This document shows positions 16,872-25,484 of a DNA stretch of 64,000 nucleotides, one piece after another. The notes under the pieces were generated by a model. It was not told the origin of the DNA and searched no databases. It worked only from the letters and a program-made list of their open reading frames with translations. Position 1 is the stretch's first letter. Each line of letters starts with the position of its first letter. The translations under genes were made by a program, and so were the position numbers. The stretch is from Bacteroidales bacterium (GTDB taxonomy: Bacteria; Bacteroidota; Bacteroidia; Bacteroidales; JAIOZK01), in the NCBI GenBank assembly GCA_021740625.1, contig JAIOZK010000007.1, forward strand, positions 81,493 through 145,492. The letters are read 5' to 3'.

Positions 16872-18128
16872 ATGAAAAGACTGATTCTCATATTCAAACT
16901 CATCGGTGAAAGTTTTGTTTTTGCCTTTAACGAGGTTTTGATCAATAAAACAAGAACCATACTTTCCCTGTTGGGGATCACCATTGGGATTTTTTCAATC
17001 ATCTCTGTATTTACGGTTTTCGATTCAATGGAAAATTCTATCAAGGAGGAGATCGAATCCCTGGGCGACAATGTGCTGTTTATACAAAAGTGGCCCTGGG
17101 CGATGGGCGGTGATTATCCATGGTGGAAATATTACAAACGACCCGAACCCGACATAAATGACCTGAGGGAAATCGAAAGACGCAGCACGACTGCCGAAGC
17201 AGCAACTTTTATGGTGGGGGTAAACAGGACAGTAAAATATCGCAACAACAGCATCGAAAATGTGGGCATCGAAGCCGTTACCCAGGATTACGACCGGGTA
17301 ATGCCTTTTGAACTGGGTGCGGGCCGTTATTTTACACCCATAGAATCCAAGGGAGGCGATAACGTGGCCATCATTGGTTCCCTGATCGGTGAAAATCTCT
17401 TCGGTGAAAATGTCGATCCCATCGGTAGAAAGATCAAAATATTCGGATTGAACATGGATGTGATCGGTGTGTTGAAAGAAGAAGGCGAAGATCTTTTTGG
17501 CAATACATCCGACAACAAGGTGATCATACCCGTGAACTTTGCCAGGAATGTGATCGATATCAGGGATATTAACGCTACCATTGCCGTAAGAGCCAAGAAC
17601 CAGATCTCAAATGATCAGATGAAGGATGAACTGACCGGGATACTGCGCTCGGTTCATAAGTTGAAACCATCGGCCGACAATGATTTTGCCATCAATGAAA
17701 CCGATATTATCAGCAAAGGTTTTGATGATCTGTTTGCCGTAATTGCCATGGTGGGTTGGGTGATCGGAGGCTTTTCACTGCTTGTAGGAGGGTTTGGGAT
17801 CGCTAACATTATGTTTGTCAGTGTCAAGGAAAGAACACGACAGATCGGGATACAGAAATCACTGGGCGCAAAAAATTATTTCATCCTTTTACAGTTTTTA
17901 TTCGAAGCTGTATTCCTCTCTATTTTCGGGGGTTTTATCGGGTTGATCATTGTTTACGTACTTACCCTGGTCGGTTCCAATGCCATTGGTTTCGATTTAA
18001 TTTTAACCGAAGGCAATATTTTACTGGGTATTCTTGTTTCTGCTTTCATAGGATTGGTTTCCGGGATTATTCCTGCTTTTAATGCATCCCGTTTGAACCC
18101 GGTCGATGCGATGCGATCGACTTTCTAG
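16872..18128 (+). CDS. MacB-type ABC transporter permease (FtsX-like)
   Basis: The protein has one N-terminal helix after ALNE-type residues (LINKTRTILSLLGITIGIFSII), a periplasmic MacB_PCD domain (about residues 45-270) and three C-terminal helices forming the FtsX domain, including GFGIANIMFVSVKERTRQIGIQKSLGA. It belongs to exporters that move substrates from the periplasm outward or act on lipoproteins. An ATG at 16758 is in frame but its first 38 codons are AT-rich and unlike the family, so 16872 is the start. No ATPase or membrane-fusion gene is adjacent. Confidence 0.93.
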   Translation: MKRLILIFKLIGESFVFAFNEVLINKTRTILSLLGITIGIFSIISVFTVFDSMENSIKEEIESLGDNVLFIQKWPWAMGGDYPWWKYYKRPEPDINDLREIERRSTTAEAATFMVGVNRTVKYRNNSIENVGIEAVTQDYDRVMPFELGAGRYFTPIESKGGDNVAIIGSLIGENLFGENVDPIGRKIKIFGLNMDVIGVLKEEGEDLFGNTSDNKVIIPVNFARNVIDIRDINATIAVRAKNQISNDQMKDELTGILRSVHKLKPSADNDFAINETDIISKGFDDLFAVIAMVGWVIGGFSLLVGGFGIANIMFVSVKERTRQIGIQKSLGAKNYFILLQFLFEAVFLSIFGGFIGLIIVYVLTLVGSNAIGFDLILTEGNILLGILVSAFIGLVSGIIPAFNASRLNPVDAMRSTF

Positions 18129-18205
18129 TTTGAATAAGATCATTTTTACGGCATTTATTGGTTAAAACAAATTCTATTGCTTAAATTTATCCGAAATTAT
18201 TGATT

Positions 18206-19969
18206 ATGGAAAAGCGCTGGGTAATAAAAAAACAGGGAGATCCTGAACGGGTCGCTACTTTATCCGGTGAACTGAATATCAATAAACACCTGGCCAACCT
18301 TTTGGTACAAAGAGGAATAACAAATTATCAGCAAGCAAAAGAATTTTTCCGCCCCGAACTCTCCAAATTGCATGATCCTTTCCTGATGAAAGATATGGAC
18401 CGTGCAATCGAACGCATTGAAAAAGCCATTCGAAACAAAGAAAAAATACTCGTTTACGGTGATTATGATGTGGATGGTACCACGGCAGTTTCCCTGGTAT
18501 ATACCTACCTGAAAAAATTCCATGATCAACTTGATTTCTATATCCCTGACCGTTATTCAGAAGGTTATGGCATTTCCTATCAAAGCATTGATTTTGCATG
18601 CGAAAAAGGATTCTCCCTGGTCATTGCGTTGGATTGCGGGATAAAGGCTGTTGAAAAGATCGCATATGCCGGTGAAAAAGGACTGGATTTCATCATCTGC
18701 GACCATCACCGTCCGGGGGATACATTGCCTGATGCTGTTGCAGTACTCGATCCACAGCGAGAAGATTGCCATTATCCCTTTGAGGAATTATCGGGCTGCG
18801 GAGTAGGTTTTAAACTGATTCAGGCATACCAGCAAAAAGAATGTCTGCCATTCGAAGAACTGGAACAATACCTCGACCTCGTAGTGGTGAGCATTGCCGC
18901 CGACATTGTACCTGTTACCGGTGAAAACAGGATACTGGCCTATTACGGGCTCAAACTGATCAATTCCAATCCAAGGCCGGGCATTGAGGCCATTCTGTAT
19001 TACAGCAACATCAAACGAAAAGATCAGGGATTGAGCAAAAAAAATGCATTTAGCAAGGAGCTTAACATCACCGATCTGGTTTTCCTGGTAGGCCCCAGGA
19101 TCAATGCGGCTGGAAGAATAGAAAGTGCCAACAATTCGGTAGAATTGCTGGTTGCTGATAATTTTGAAAAAGCCCAGAAGTTTGCGGAACAGATCAATAA
19201 CTTCAATACCGAAAGACGCAATTTGGATGCCCAGATTACCCAGGAAGCACTGGAAATGATCGACCAGGACGAAGAAATGAAATCTCAAAAGGCTACCGTG
19301 GTATTCAATCCTGAATGGCACAAGGGTGTTATTGGAATTGTGGCCTCCCGCCTTACCGAAGTTTATTACAGGCCCACCGTAGTGCTGACCAAATCAAACG
19401 GGCTCATCACGGGATCGGCACGATCGGTAAAGGATTTTGATGTTTATGATGCCATTGATTCATGCAGCGAACTCCTGGAGCATTTCGGCGGACATAAATA
19501 TGCTGCAGGCCTTTCTCTGAAACCTGAAAACCTGGTAGCTTTCAAAGAAAAATTCAACAGCATCGTTAACGAAACCATACAAGATCATATGCTGGTACCC
19601 GAAATCGAGATCGATGCCATCCTGAACCTTTCAGATATCAACAGCCGGTTTTTCAGGATACTCAAGCAATTTGCTCCCTTCGGACCAGGAAATATGTCGC
19701 CTGTGTTCCTGGCTGAAAAGCTGATCGATACGGGCCATGCCAGGATTGTTGGTCATAATCACCTCAAACTTAAAGTGATCCACCGTGAGATCAGCAGCCT
19801 GCCATTTCCTGCCATTGCTTTCCAGCAAGCCAAATTCTTTGAAGACATATCCAATGGGTCAGCTTTCAATCTTTGCTATCATCTCGAAGAAAACGAATGG
19901 AACGGCATGGTAAGTCTTCAGATCAATGTAAAGGATATAAAGATAGAGAAAGCAGAAATGGCGATTTGA
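18206..19969 (+). CDS. recJ: Single-stranded-DNA-specific exonuclease RecJ
   Basis: RecJ degrades single-stranded DNA 5'-3' in recombination and mismatch repair. The sequence has the DHH-family motifs VYGDYDVDGTTA (about residue 80), ALDCGIKA, IICDHHRPGD and RINAAGRI, then the DHHA1 motif GGHKYAAGLS and a C-terminal OB region. The ATG at 18206 is preferred over a TTG at 18200. The product is about 587 residues, usual for the family. Confidence 0.96.
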   Translation: MEKRWVIKKQGDPERVATLSGELNINKHLANLLVQRGITNYQQAKEFFRPELSKLHDPFLMKDMDRAIERIEKAIRNKEKILVYGDYDVDGTTAVSLVYTYLKKFHDQLDFYIPDRYSEGYGISYQSIDFACEKGFSLVIALDCGIKAVEKIAYAGEKGLDFIICDHHRPGDTLPDAVAVLDPQREDCHYPFEELSGCGVGFKLIQAYQQKECLPFEELEQYLDLVVVSIAADIVPVTGENRILAYYGLKLINSNPRPGIEAILYYSNIKRKDQGLSKKNAFSKELNITDLVFLVGPRINAAGRIESANNSVELLVADNFEKAQKFAEQINNFNTERRNLDAQITQEALEMIDQDEEMKSQKATVVFNPEWHKGVIGIVASRLTEVYYRPTVVLTKSNGLITGSARSVKDFDVYDAIDSCSELLEHFGGHKYAAGLSLKPENLVAFKEKFNSIVNETIQDHMLVPEIEIDAILNLSDINSRFFRILKQFAPFGPGNMSPVFLAEKLIDTGHARIVGHNHLKLKVIHREISSLPFPAIAFQQAKFFEDISNGSAFNLCYHLEENEWNGMVSLQINVKDIKIEKAEMAI

Positions 19970-19995
19970 TTTTTTTTGGTTACTCTGTAGCCTGT

Positions 19996-20064
19996 CCTGT
20001 TCGATATTTGTTATTCATTATTCGAAATTCGACATTTGAATAACGAATATCGAAGTTAGAATCC
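19996..20064. repeat. Repeat block upstream of the four-helix-bundle gene
   Basis: This AT-rich block has TTGTTATTCATTATTCGA and AATAACGAATATCGAA. The same words build the imperfect tandem array at 20555-20812, on the other side of the four-helix-bundle gene. The gene therefore sits between related repeats. Confidence 0.6.
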
Positions 20065-20146
20065 TTTCGATATTGCAGTTTTGAAAATTTTCTTTAAAAG
20101 ATGTGACAAATAGAGGAGTAAAGGTATTAAGGCATAAAAATGTCTT

Positions 20147-20524
20147 ATGAAGAATCCTGTTAAATATGATCTCGAAGAAAGACTGATAGATTTCAGTGTT
20201 CAAATTGTGAAAATCGTAGAAAAAGTTGTCAAAACAAAAGCTGGTAATTTGCTAACGACTCAATTGATTAAAGCCGGAACTTCTCCGGCTTTGAACTACG
20301 GTGAGGCACAAAGCAGCGAATCCCGAAAAGATTTTATTCATAAAATGAGGATAGCGTTAAAAGAACTAAGAGAAACGAATGTATGTCTCAGAATAATTAG
20401 AAAAGGAAAGCTAATTAATGATCTCCTCCTGATTGATAAAATCTTAAAAGAAAACAATGAATTAATTGCAATTTTTGTTAAAAGTATAGATACGGCCGGA
20501 AAGGGATTGGATAAAGTAGGATAA
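20147..20524 (+). CDS. Four-helix-bundle protein (S23/23S-rRNA intervening-sequence protein family)
   Basis: The 125-residue product is almost all helical with LIDFSVQIVKIV, the conserved QLIKAGTSPALNYGEAQ segment and RIALKELRETNVCLRII, the pattern of the S23 family. These proteins are related to those encoded in 23S rRNA intervening sequences and to the Avd accessory protein of diversity-generating retroelements, but no reverse transcriptase or template repeat is present here. It lies between copies of an AT-rich repeat. Two distant paralogues are at 34758-35138 and 55039-55413. The role is unknown. Confidence 0.85.
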   Translation: MKNPVKYDLEERLIDFSVQIVKIVEKVVKTKAGNLLTTQLIKAGTSPALNYGEAQSSESRKDFIHKMRIALKELRETNVCLRIIRKGKLINDLLLIDKILKENNELIAIFVKSIDTAGKGLDKVG

Positions 20525-20554
20525 TTCTAATATTGAAACGATGCTGCGCCTTTC

Positions 20555-20812
20555 GACATTATTTTGAATATCGAATATCGAATTTCCAATGTCGAATATC
20601 GAAGTGATGCTATGCCCGTTCGACATTCGAAATTTTTTGAATAACGAATATCCAATATCCAACGTCGAATATCGAAGTGACGCTATGCCCGTTCGACATT
20701 GGTTATTCATTATTCGACATTCGAAATTTTTTGAATAACGAATATCCAATATCCAATGTCGAATATCGAAGTGATGTAGTACCCGTTCGACATTCGTTAT
20801 TCTTTTTTCAGT
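20555..20812. repeat. Imperfect tandem array of about 100-bp AT-rich units
   Basis: About two and a half units repeat the words TTCGACATT, GAATAACGAATATCCAATA and GTCGAATATCGAAGTGA. The sequence CGAAATTTTTTGAATAACG recurs about 100 bases apart. Units contain near-palindromes (TTCGACATT...AATGTCGAA). The array runs to the 3' end of the DUF308 gene, whose TAA (20797-20799) lies inside the last repeat word. Confidence 0.75.
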
Positions 20813-21339
20813 GTTTTCAGGTTGATGGAGTAGAGGGTAATGAAAAGACCGAAAATAATGGCAAATATCCCCACCAGGTAAGTTACCGCAACAGCTCCTT
20901 CGAATGGATTGATGAACAGAATGATCGAGAATACGATCACGATCAGGGCGTTCAGGAACATCATCCATCGTGATTTGTTCTCACGGTTGGCGTTCATCGC
21001 ATTCACCAGTTGGGAAAAACCCACCGAAATGGCCCAGATGGCCAGGATGATGATGAAGATGTCAATGGAGAATTCAGGAAAGAAAATGATTACCAGTCCG
21101 ATCAAGATATCAAAGATCCCTTCGTACAACCAGTTTCGCCAGGATTTGCTGTGATCTTTATGCGTCAATGCCCCGGTGATCAGGAAAATACCACCGATGA
21201 TGATGACAATCCCGAAATAGATCATAAGCGTGATCAGGGTGGTGCCCGGCATGGCCACGGCAAAAATACCAAAGATTATGGCAAGCAATCCTTTCAGGGT
21301 CAGCAGCCACCAGTTTTTAAAAGGTTTTTGTTTTTTCAT
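20797..21339 (-). CDS. HdeD-type DUF308 membrane protein
   Basis: The roughly 180-residue protein has six hydrophobic helices arranged as repeated pairs, including GLLAIIFGIFAVAMPGTTL and ILIGLVIIFFPEFSIDIFII, matching HdeD/DUF308. HdeD proteins are linked to acid stress in enterobacteria; the role in Bacteroidota is unknown. The ATG at 21339 (MKKQKPFKNWW) is chosen over an upstream TTG. The stop codon lies within the adjacent repeat array, so the last residues may be repeat-derived. A LysE-family gene is 11 bases upstream on the same strand. Confidence 0.85.
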   Translation of the reverse strand: MKKQKPFKNWWLLTLKGLLAIIFGIFAVAMPGTTLITLMIYFGIVIIIGGIFLITGALTHKDHSKSWRNWLYEGIFDILIGLVIIFFPEFSIDIFIIILAIWAISVGFSQLVNAMNANRENKSRWMMFLNALIVIVFSIILFINPFEGAVAVTYLVGIFAIIFGLFITLYSINLKTLKKE

Positions 21340-21350
21340 AATTAACAAAT

Positions 21351-21983
21351 TTACAAAAATTCATATAAAGACCTGATTATTAAAAATATACCAAATCCGG
21401 TCAAACCTATTCCGGCAATGCGGTTCACCCACTCAATCAGGTTTGATGTTAAATATTTTTTGATTTTATAAGCGCCGAAACATTTCAGCACATCCATGAT
21501 CAATACGGTAAGCAGAGTGGCTGAAAAAAAGATCAGCAGGTTTTGCTCATCCTTGCCTGAACCTGCTGTAAAGCCAACCACCACACCCATCCAGAATATC
21601 CATACGAAAGGATTGGCAATGTTCAGGAAAAAACCTTTCAGGATGAAAGTGACCACACTGGGTGTATCTTCATCATTCACCCTCTCATTTCCGGTGATCT
21701 TGACCCTGCGTGTATAGGTCACGATGCCGAAAATGATCAGGATCACACCGCTGATGATGCCAAAGGCAAGATGATTTTCTTCTTTGTTGAGTAATTTAAA
21801 AGCGCCAAAAAAACTCAGGGCTACGAGGGCAACATCGCTCAGGAACACACCGACGGCAAGCTGAACCCCCGACCAGAATCCCCTGTGGATGCTGGTCTGG
21901 ATCTCAGCAAATAAGGCCGGACCAAATCCAAAGAATATAGCCAGTGTCATTCCCAGGATTACACCTTCGTATAAAGAAGCCAT
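21351..21983 (-). CDS. LysE-family translocator
   Basis: The 210-residue protein starts with a helix containing GMTLAIFFGFGPALFAEIQTS, the LysE/RhtB family opening where the G-x-G-P motif is typical. It has six predicted helices with INPFVWIFWMGVV-like sequence in the middle (NIANPFVWIFWM). These exporters move amino acids or related metabolites out of the cell. The DUF308 gene follows after 11 bases, suggesting co-transcription. The substrate cannot be read from sequence. Confidence 0.88.
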   Translation of the reverse strand: MASLYEGVILGMTLAIFFGFGPALFAEIQTSIHRGFWSGVQLAVGVFLSDVALVALSFFGAFKLLNKEENHLAFGIISGVILIIFGIVTYTRRVKITGNERVNDEDTPSVVTFILKGFFLNIANPFVWIFWMGVVVGFTAGSGKDEQNLLIFFSATLLTVLIMDVLKCFGAYKIKKYLTSNLIEWVNRIAGIGLTGFGIFLIIRSLYEFL

Positions 21984-22209
21984 GTTACTGAATTAAGCGT
22001 TTCGTGTTTTCAATTTTTCTTTGTTGCCTGAATATTGAAAGCACCAAATTTAAACAAATCAATTTACCGGGAAAAGTTTGATGGATTATTTTGCTTGTCT
22101 TGTTTATTACCATCATATGCTGACAGCGGCCTACTGTTTACTTTTTTCATAATAGCCGTATTGACTTTGAATAACAAAGTTCATTTTTAAAATTTGAAAT
22201 ATCAAACTT

Positions 22210-23106
22210 CTAATCCTTCAAGCAACGAACAGATAAACCGTCTCCCTGACTGTGAGTGTAACGGTTTACTTCATCGGCGCCATAGCCTAGGCCCCAGTTC
22301 CAGGCTTCCGACCCATTCTCAGCAGTAGAGGACCAAAAGTAAGCGGCCAACTCTAAGTAATGAAAAATACCATCGCTGTCACGGTAGCCGCCCGGAAGGG
22401 CCGTGAAGCCATAGGCGTCAGATCCGTTTCCATTTGAATACCAACCACTTGTGCTTTTCATTTTATATCCTGCATCGGTTCCAATCCATGTTAAAGATTC
22501 ACAATCCACAGTCTCATCAATGTAAGTTGTTAGCGTACACCAATCATCATCACTTGGCAAATGCCAGCCAGTGGGGCAGGCGCCCAATGCCGTTGACCAA
22601 TCATACAGCCTCCCATAAGTATCACAATTGGAAGAATTATCGTCATAACACCAGCTATTGCCCGTTTCGTAGTTGAGGTTTTCAGCCATCCAGCACTGTG
22701 TTCCAATTTCAACAGTATTGTATGTCTGACCATCTCTGGAATCCGTTATGGGATCACCGCAAGACCAGGAATTGGCAATAATCTTAATACGTGCTGTAGA
22801 AGAAGTACTATTAGGATAGCTAATGCGACCATCCCAGATAAGATGAATATCATTTCCCGGACTAACATTTAATGAGCCTGTTATTTCATTGGGTTCAATG
22901 GAAGTATAGGTAGTACCGTTATCGAAACTTACTTCAAGGGTAATATCGTAAGCTGAGCTATTTCCTGCAAGGTCAAACATAATATCAACTACACGCTCAT
23001 TACTACCGGTTCCTTGTTCTACCCGGATGTTGGTTATTGATCCGCTTTGTGCAAAAGCACTGAATATAAAAAATAATAATGCGAATAAACTTATTGTCTT
23101 TTTCAT
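22210..23106 (-). CDS. Secreted FISUMP-domain (Fib_succ_major) protein
   Basis: The product has a signal peptide (MKKTISLFALLFFIFSAFAQS), a beta-sandwich-like first half with VDIMFDLAGNSSAYDITLEVSFDNG, and a C-terminal FISUMP domain recognised by DSRDGQTYNTVEIGTQCWMAENL, GWHLPSDDDWCTL and YFWSSTAENGSEAW. The domain occurs in many secreted Fibrobacter and Bacteroidota proteins and is thought to act at the surface. Six or more cysteines may form disulfides. The start at 23106 is used rather than an upstream in-frame codon because the signal peptide begins there. A small membrane-tail protein gene lies upstream. Confidence 0.85.
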   Translation of the reverse strand: MKKTISLFALLFFIFSAFAQSGSITNIRVEQGTGSNERVVDIMFDLAGNSSAYDITLEVSFDNGTTYTSIEPNEITGSLNVSPGNDIHLIWDGRISYPNSTSSTARIKIIANSWSCGDPITDSRDGQTYNTVEIGTQCWMAENLNYETGNSWCYDDNSSNCDTYGRLYDWSTALGACPTGWHLPSDDDWCTLTTYIDETVDCESLTWIGTDAGYKMKSTSGWYSNGNGSDAYGFTALPGGYRDSDGIFHYLELAAYFWSSTAENGSEAWNWGLGYGADEVNRYTHSQGDGLSVRCLKD

Positions 23107-23147
23107 AATGCTAAATTTGGTTTGATTGTTCAATGTCTGCAAAATAA

Positions 23148-23363
23148 TTAAGCTGTTGATTTTCTGCTCTTAAAATACCGCCACAACAGAAAACCTCCGA
23201 TTAATACAGCGCCAATATAAAGCGCATAATCTGACAGGGGTGCAGCATATGCCGATCCGAATAAAAAGGGATCTGAGATACCAATGATCTCTTCCGCATT
23301 TACATTAACTGCCAATAAAAAAATTATTAGCATGACAAGGGTCTTGTAAATTTTAAATTTCAT
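23148..23363 (-). CDS. Small secreted protein with possible C-terminal sorting helix (71 aa)
   Basis: It has an N-terminal signal peptide (TLVMLIIFLLAVNVNAEE) and, after about 20 residues, the tail PLSDYALYIGAVLIGGFL followed by a basic RYFKSRKS end. This tripartite tail (short Pro-containing motif, helix, Arg/Lys cluster) resembles exosortase/IPTL-CTERM-like sorting signals (PTLSEWAL type). An exosortase gene lies about 11 kb away at 33874-34500. The gene precedes the FISUMP gene by about 40 bases on the same strand. That it is a sorted substrate is an inference. Confidence 0.65.
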   Translation of the reverse strand: MKFKIYKTLVMLIIFLLAVNVNAEEIIGISDPFLFGSAYAAPLSDYALYIGAVLIGGFLLWRYFKSRKSTA

Positions 23364-23472
23364 AAGATTTATGTTTTGGTTTGTTTATCCGGGAATTATA
23401 CAAAACAAATCTAATAAATATATCTATGAAAACCAAATATTTGTTACTTTATGAATTGCATTAACATCTGTA

Positions 23473-23547
23473 TTAATCCGCCAGTAGGCGGACAAGGGTC
23501 TAACTTTCCTGAATACAGTCGGGTTCCCCGCCCCTTGGGGCGCTATT
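23473..23547. repeat. Dispersed palindromic repeat, family A, copy 2 (inverted)
   Basis: The blocks TTAATCCGCCAGTAGGCGGA and CCCCGCCCCTTGGGGCGC match the copy at 5309-5456 in reverse orientation. It directly abuts the MITE-like element that begins at 23548. Confidence 0.75.
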
Positions 23548-23705
23548 TAGAGTCTGTCCATAAAGTCTCAATTTTACCACCACCCTCCGCACCCCCTTAG
23601 TCCCCTGAAATCACCCACACAAATAAGGGATTGGATGGTTCTCTCCGCCTCAGGCGGAGAGTTAGAGGGGTTTGCGAAGGAGGGCGAGTTTATGGATAGA
23701 ATCTA
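23548..23705. mobile_element. MITE-like element, copy 1
   Basis: The element begins TAGAGTCTGTCCATAAA and ends TTTATGGATAGAATCTA, an inverted pair with two mismatches. The interior carries CCACCCTCCGCACCCCCTTA on one side and AGAGGGGTTTGCGAAGGAGG on the other, so the whole unit folds as a long imperfect hairpin, and it has no gene. A second copy of almost the same length lies at 44601-44762. The two are close to identical except for a few bases in the middle. Confidence 0.7.
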
Positions 23706-23833
23706 GTTAAATTAATATTTCAATGGTTTTCATGATCAAGATCCCGACCATCAGTTATTTTCTTAAAAATCGATTATCTTTATATTTTACTAGTATATCA
23801 AGCTAAAATAAGTAACAACAGAAAGATTTTCAA

Positions 23834-24898
23834 ATGAATCAAAGCATGAAAAAATATGCAGGGGTCCTGCTGCGTCTGCTCATTATATTTCTGGCATTGC
23901 TGGGCTCTTTCCTTGTTTATATCAGTGTGAATGACTTTGATCCACCGGCCAGGATCAAACTGGATGTAATGGGCCCCGGAGAAGATGTACTTGCTGATAG
24001 CCGGGAATTTACTTTCCTCAGCTGGAATATCGGTTATGCCGGACTGGGAAAGGAAATGGACTTTTTTTATGATGGGGGTGTACAGGTGAGACCTGAACAA
24101 GATCAGTTCAATACCTACTGGACTGGTATATGCAGTATACTGACAAAACTCGACACCATTGATTTCATTCTTTTGCAGGAAGTAGACATGAGATCCAAAA
24201 GAAGTTATTTCACCGATCAAAAAGATAGCATCTCCTCCATTTTCAATGAACATTACGAAAGTTTTGCGGTAAATTATGATGTGAAGGTGGTGCCTGTTCC
24301 ACTCCTGGATCCTTTGGGTAAGGTAAAAGCCGGCATCATGAGTCTTTCAAAATATAAACCGGTCCTTGCCGAAAGGATCGCCTATCCCAACATTGCCTCC
24401 TGGCCGAAAAAGTTGTTTTTGCTCGACCGTTGCTTCATCGCCATGAAAATCCCCCTGGGTGAAAATGACCTGCTGGTGCTGAATACCCACAATTCATTTT
24501 ATGTGAAAGAACCTGAATTGCGACAAAAAGAACTGGACATCATCAGGGAATACATGCTGAACGAATTCAGAAAAGGGAATTATGTGGTGGCAGGTGGTGA
24601 CTGGAACCAGAATCCGCCGGAACTGCCCGATCTCAACTTTGAGAGTGAGGATCATTTCCAACGGATCATGAAAATCGATACCGAATTCCTGCCGGAGGAC
24701 TGGAAATATGCCTGTGACAAACGTTATCCAAGCAACCGCAATCTTGATGAGAAATATATCAAAGGCAAAACCCCGACTACCATCATCGATTATTTTATCC
24801 TCTCACCCAATGTAAAAGATTTTCAGGTAAGAACAATACCGATGGAATTTAAATATTCAGACCATCAGCCGGTAATTTTAACCATTGAAATTAAATGA
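23834..24898 (+). CDS. Endonuclease/exonuclease/phosphatase-family membrane-anchored protein
   Basis: The 354-residue protein begins with one membrane helix (about residues 10-28) and then an EEP fold: FTFLSWNIGYAG, ILLQEVDMRS, LNTHNSF, VVAGGDWNQNPPE and the C-terminal YSDHQPVI, the set of metal-binding and catalytic residues (Asn, Glu, Asp, Asn, Asp, His). The catalytic domain would face the periplasm. Substrate may be a phosphodiester or phospholipid; it is not determinable. It leads an operon with YceI and a two-component pair: the YceI ATG comes 2 bases after the stop. Confidence 0.88.
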   Translation: MNQSMKKYAGVLLRLLIIFLALLGSFLVYISVNDFDPPARIKLDVMGPGEDVLADSREFTFLSWNIGYAGLGKEMDFFYDGGVQVRPEQDQFNTYWTGICSILTKLDTIDFILLQEVDMRSKRSYFTDQKDSISSIFNEHYESFAVNYDVKVVPVPLLDPLGKVKAGIMSLSKYKPVLAERIAYPNIASWPKKLFLLDRCFIAMKIPLGENDLLVLNTHNSFYVKEPELRQKELDIIREYMLNEFRKGNYVVAGGDWNQNPPELPDLNFESEDHFQRIMKIDTEFLPEDWKYACDKRYPSNRNLDEKYIKGKTPTTIIDYFILSPNVKDFQVRTIPMEFKYSDHQPVILTIEIK

Positions 24899-24899
24899 T

Positions 24900-25484
24900 A
24901 TGAATTCCTGTAGCTTCTATAAAATACAAATATTGCAGTTGCTCCTGCTGGGCCAGATTGTTTTGATAAATCAACATCAAATCCAGGCTCAGGATATTTA
25001 TCTCACAAAGGATTGCAGGGTTGAATTTGTTTCGGATGCACCCCTGGAGCTGATCAGGGCCAGCTCGGATAAACTGAATGGAGCCATCGATCTGGAAAAA
25101 CGAACATTTGCTTTCAGCATCCCAAACAATTCTTTCAAAGGTTTTAACAGTCCACTGCAACAGGAGCATTTTTACGAAAACTATATTGAAAGTCATGAAT
25201 ACCCAACATCCACTTATGAGGGCAAGATCATCGAAGATTACGATTTTCAAAAGGATGGTGAATATGAAGTCCGGGCCAAAGGGAAATTTAACATCCATGG
25301 TGTTTCAAAGGAGCGCATCATCAAAGCAAAACTTCTGAAAAAAGGGAATGAAATAAAGCTGAAGGCAAATTTCAGTATTCCGCTCGAAGAACACAACATT
25401 CATATTCCCCGCATCGTATACCAGAAAATTGCAGAAGTGATCGATGTAAGCATTGAAGGCAAACTGAAAAAGACCGAACAATGA
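24900..25484 (+). CDS. YceI-family periplasmic protein
   Basis: The product has a signal peptide (LLLLGQIVLINQHQIQAQ) and a lipocalin-like YceI domain with RASSDKLNGAIDLEKRTFAFSI, YPTSTYEGKI and GKFNIHGVSKE. YceI proteins bind isoprenoid-type lipids in the periplasm. The start ATG at 24900 is used because the upstream in-frame start is a TTG inside the previous gene. It overlaps the sensor kinase gene by 4 bases (ATGA). Confidence 0.88.
   Translation: MNSCSFYKIQILQLLLLGQIVLINQHQIQAQDIYLTKDCRVEFVSDAPLELIRASSDKLNGAIDLEKRTFAFSIPNNSFKGFNSPLQQEHFYENYIESHEYPTSTYEGKIIEDYDFQKDGEYEVRAKGKFNIHGVSKERIIKAKLLKKGNEIKLKANFSIPLEEHNIHIPRIVYQKIAEVIDVSIEGKLKKTEQ

Noticed and set aside
20147..20524. Four-helix-bundle gene as part of a diversity-generating retroelement
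   Set aside because: No reverse transcriptase or paired template/variable repeats are present within several kilobases.
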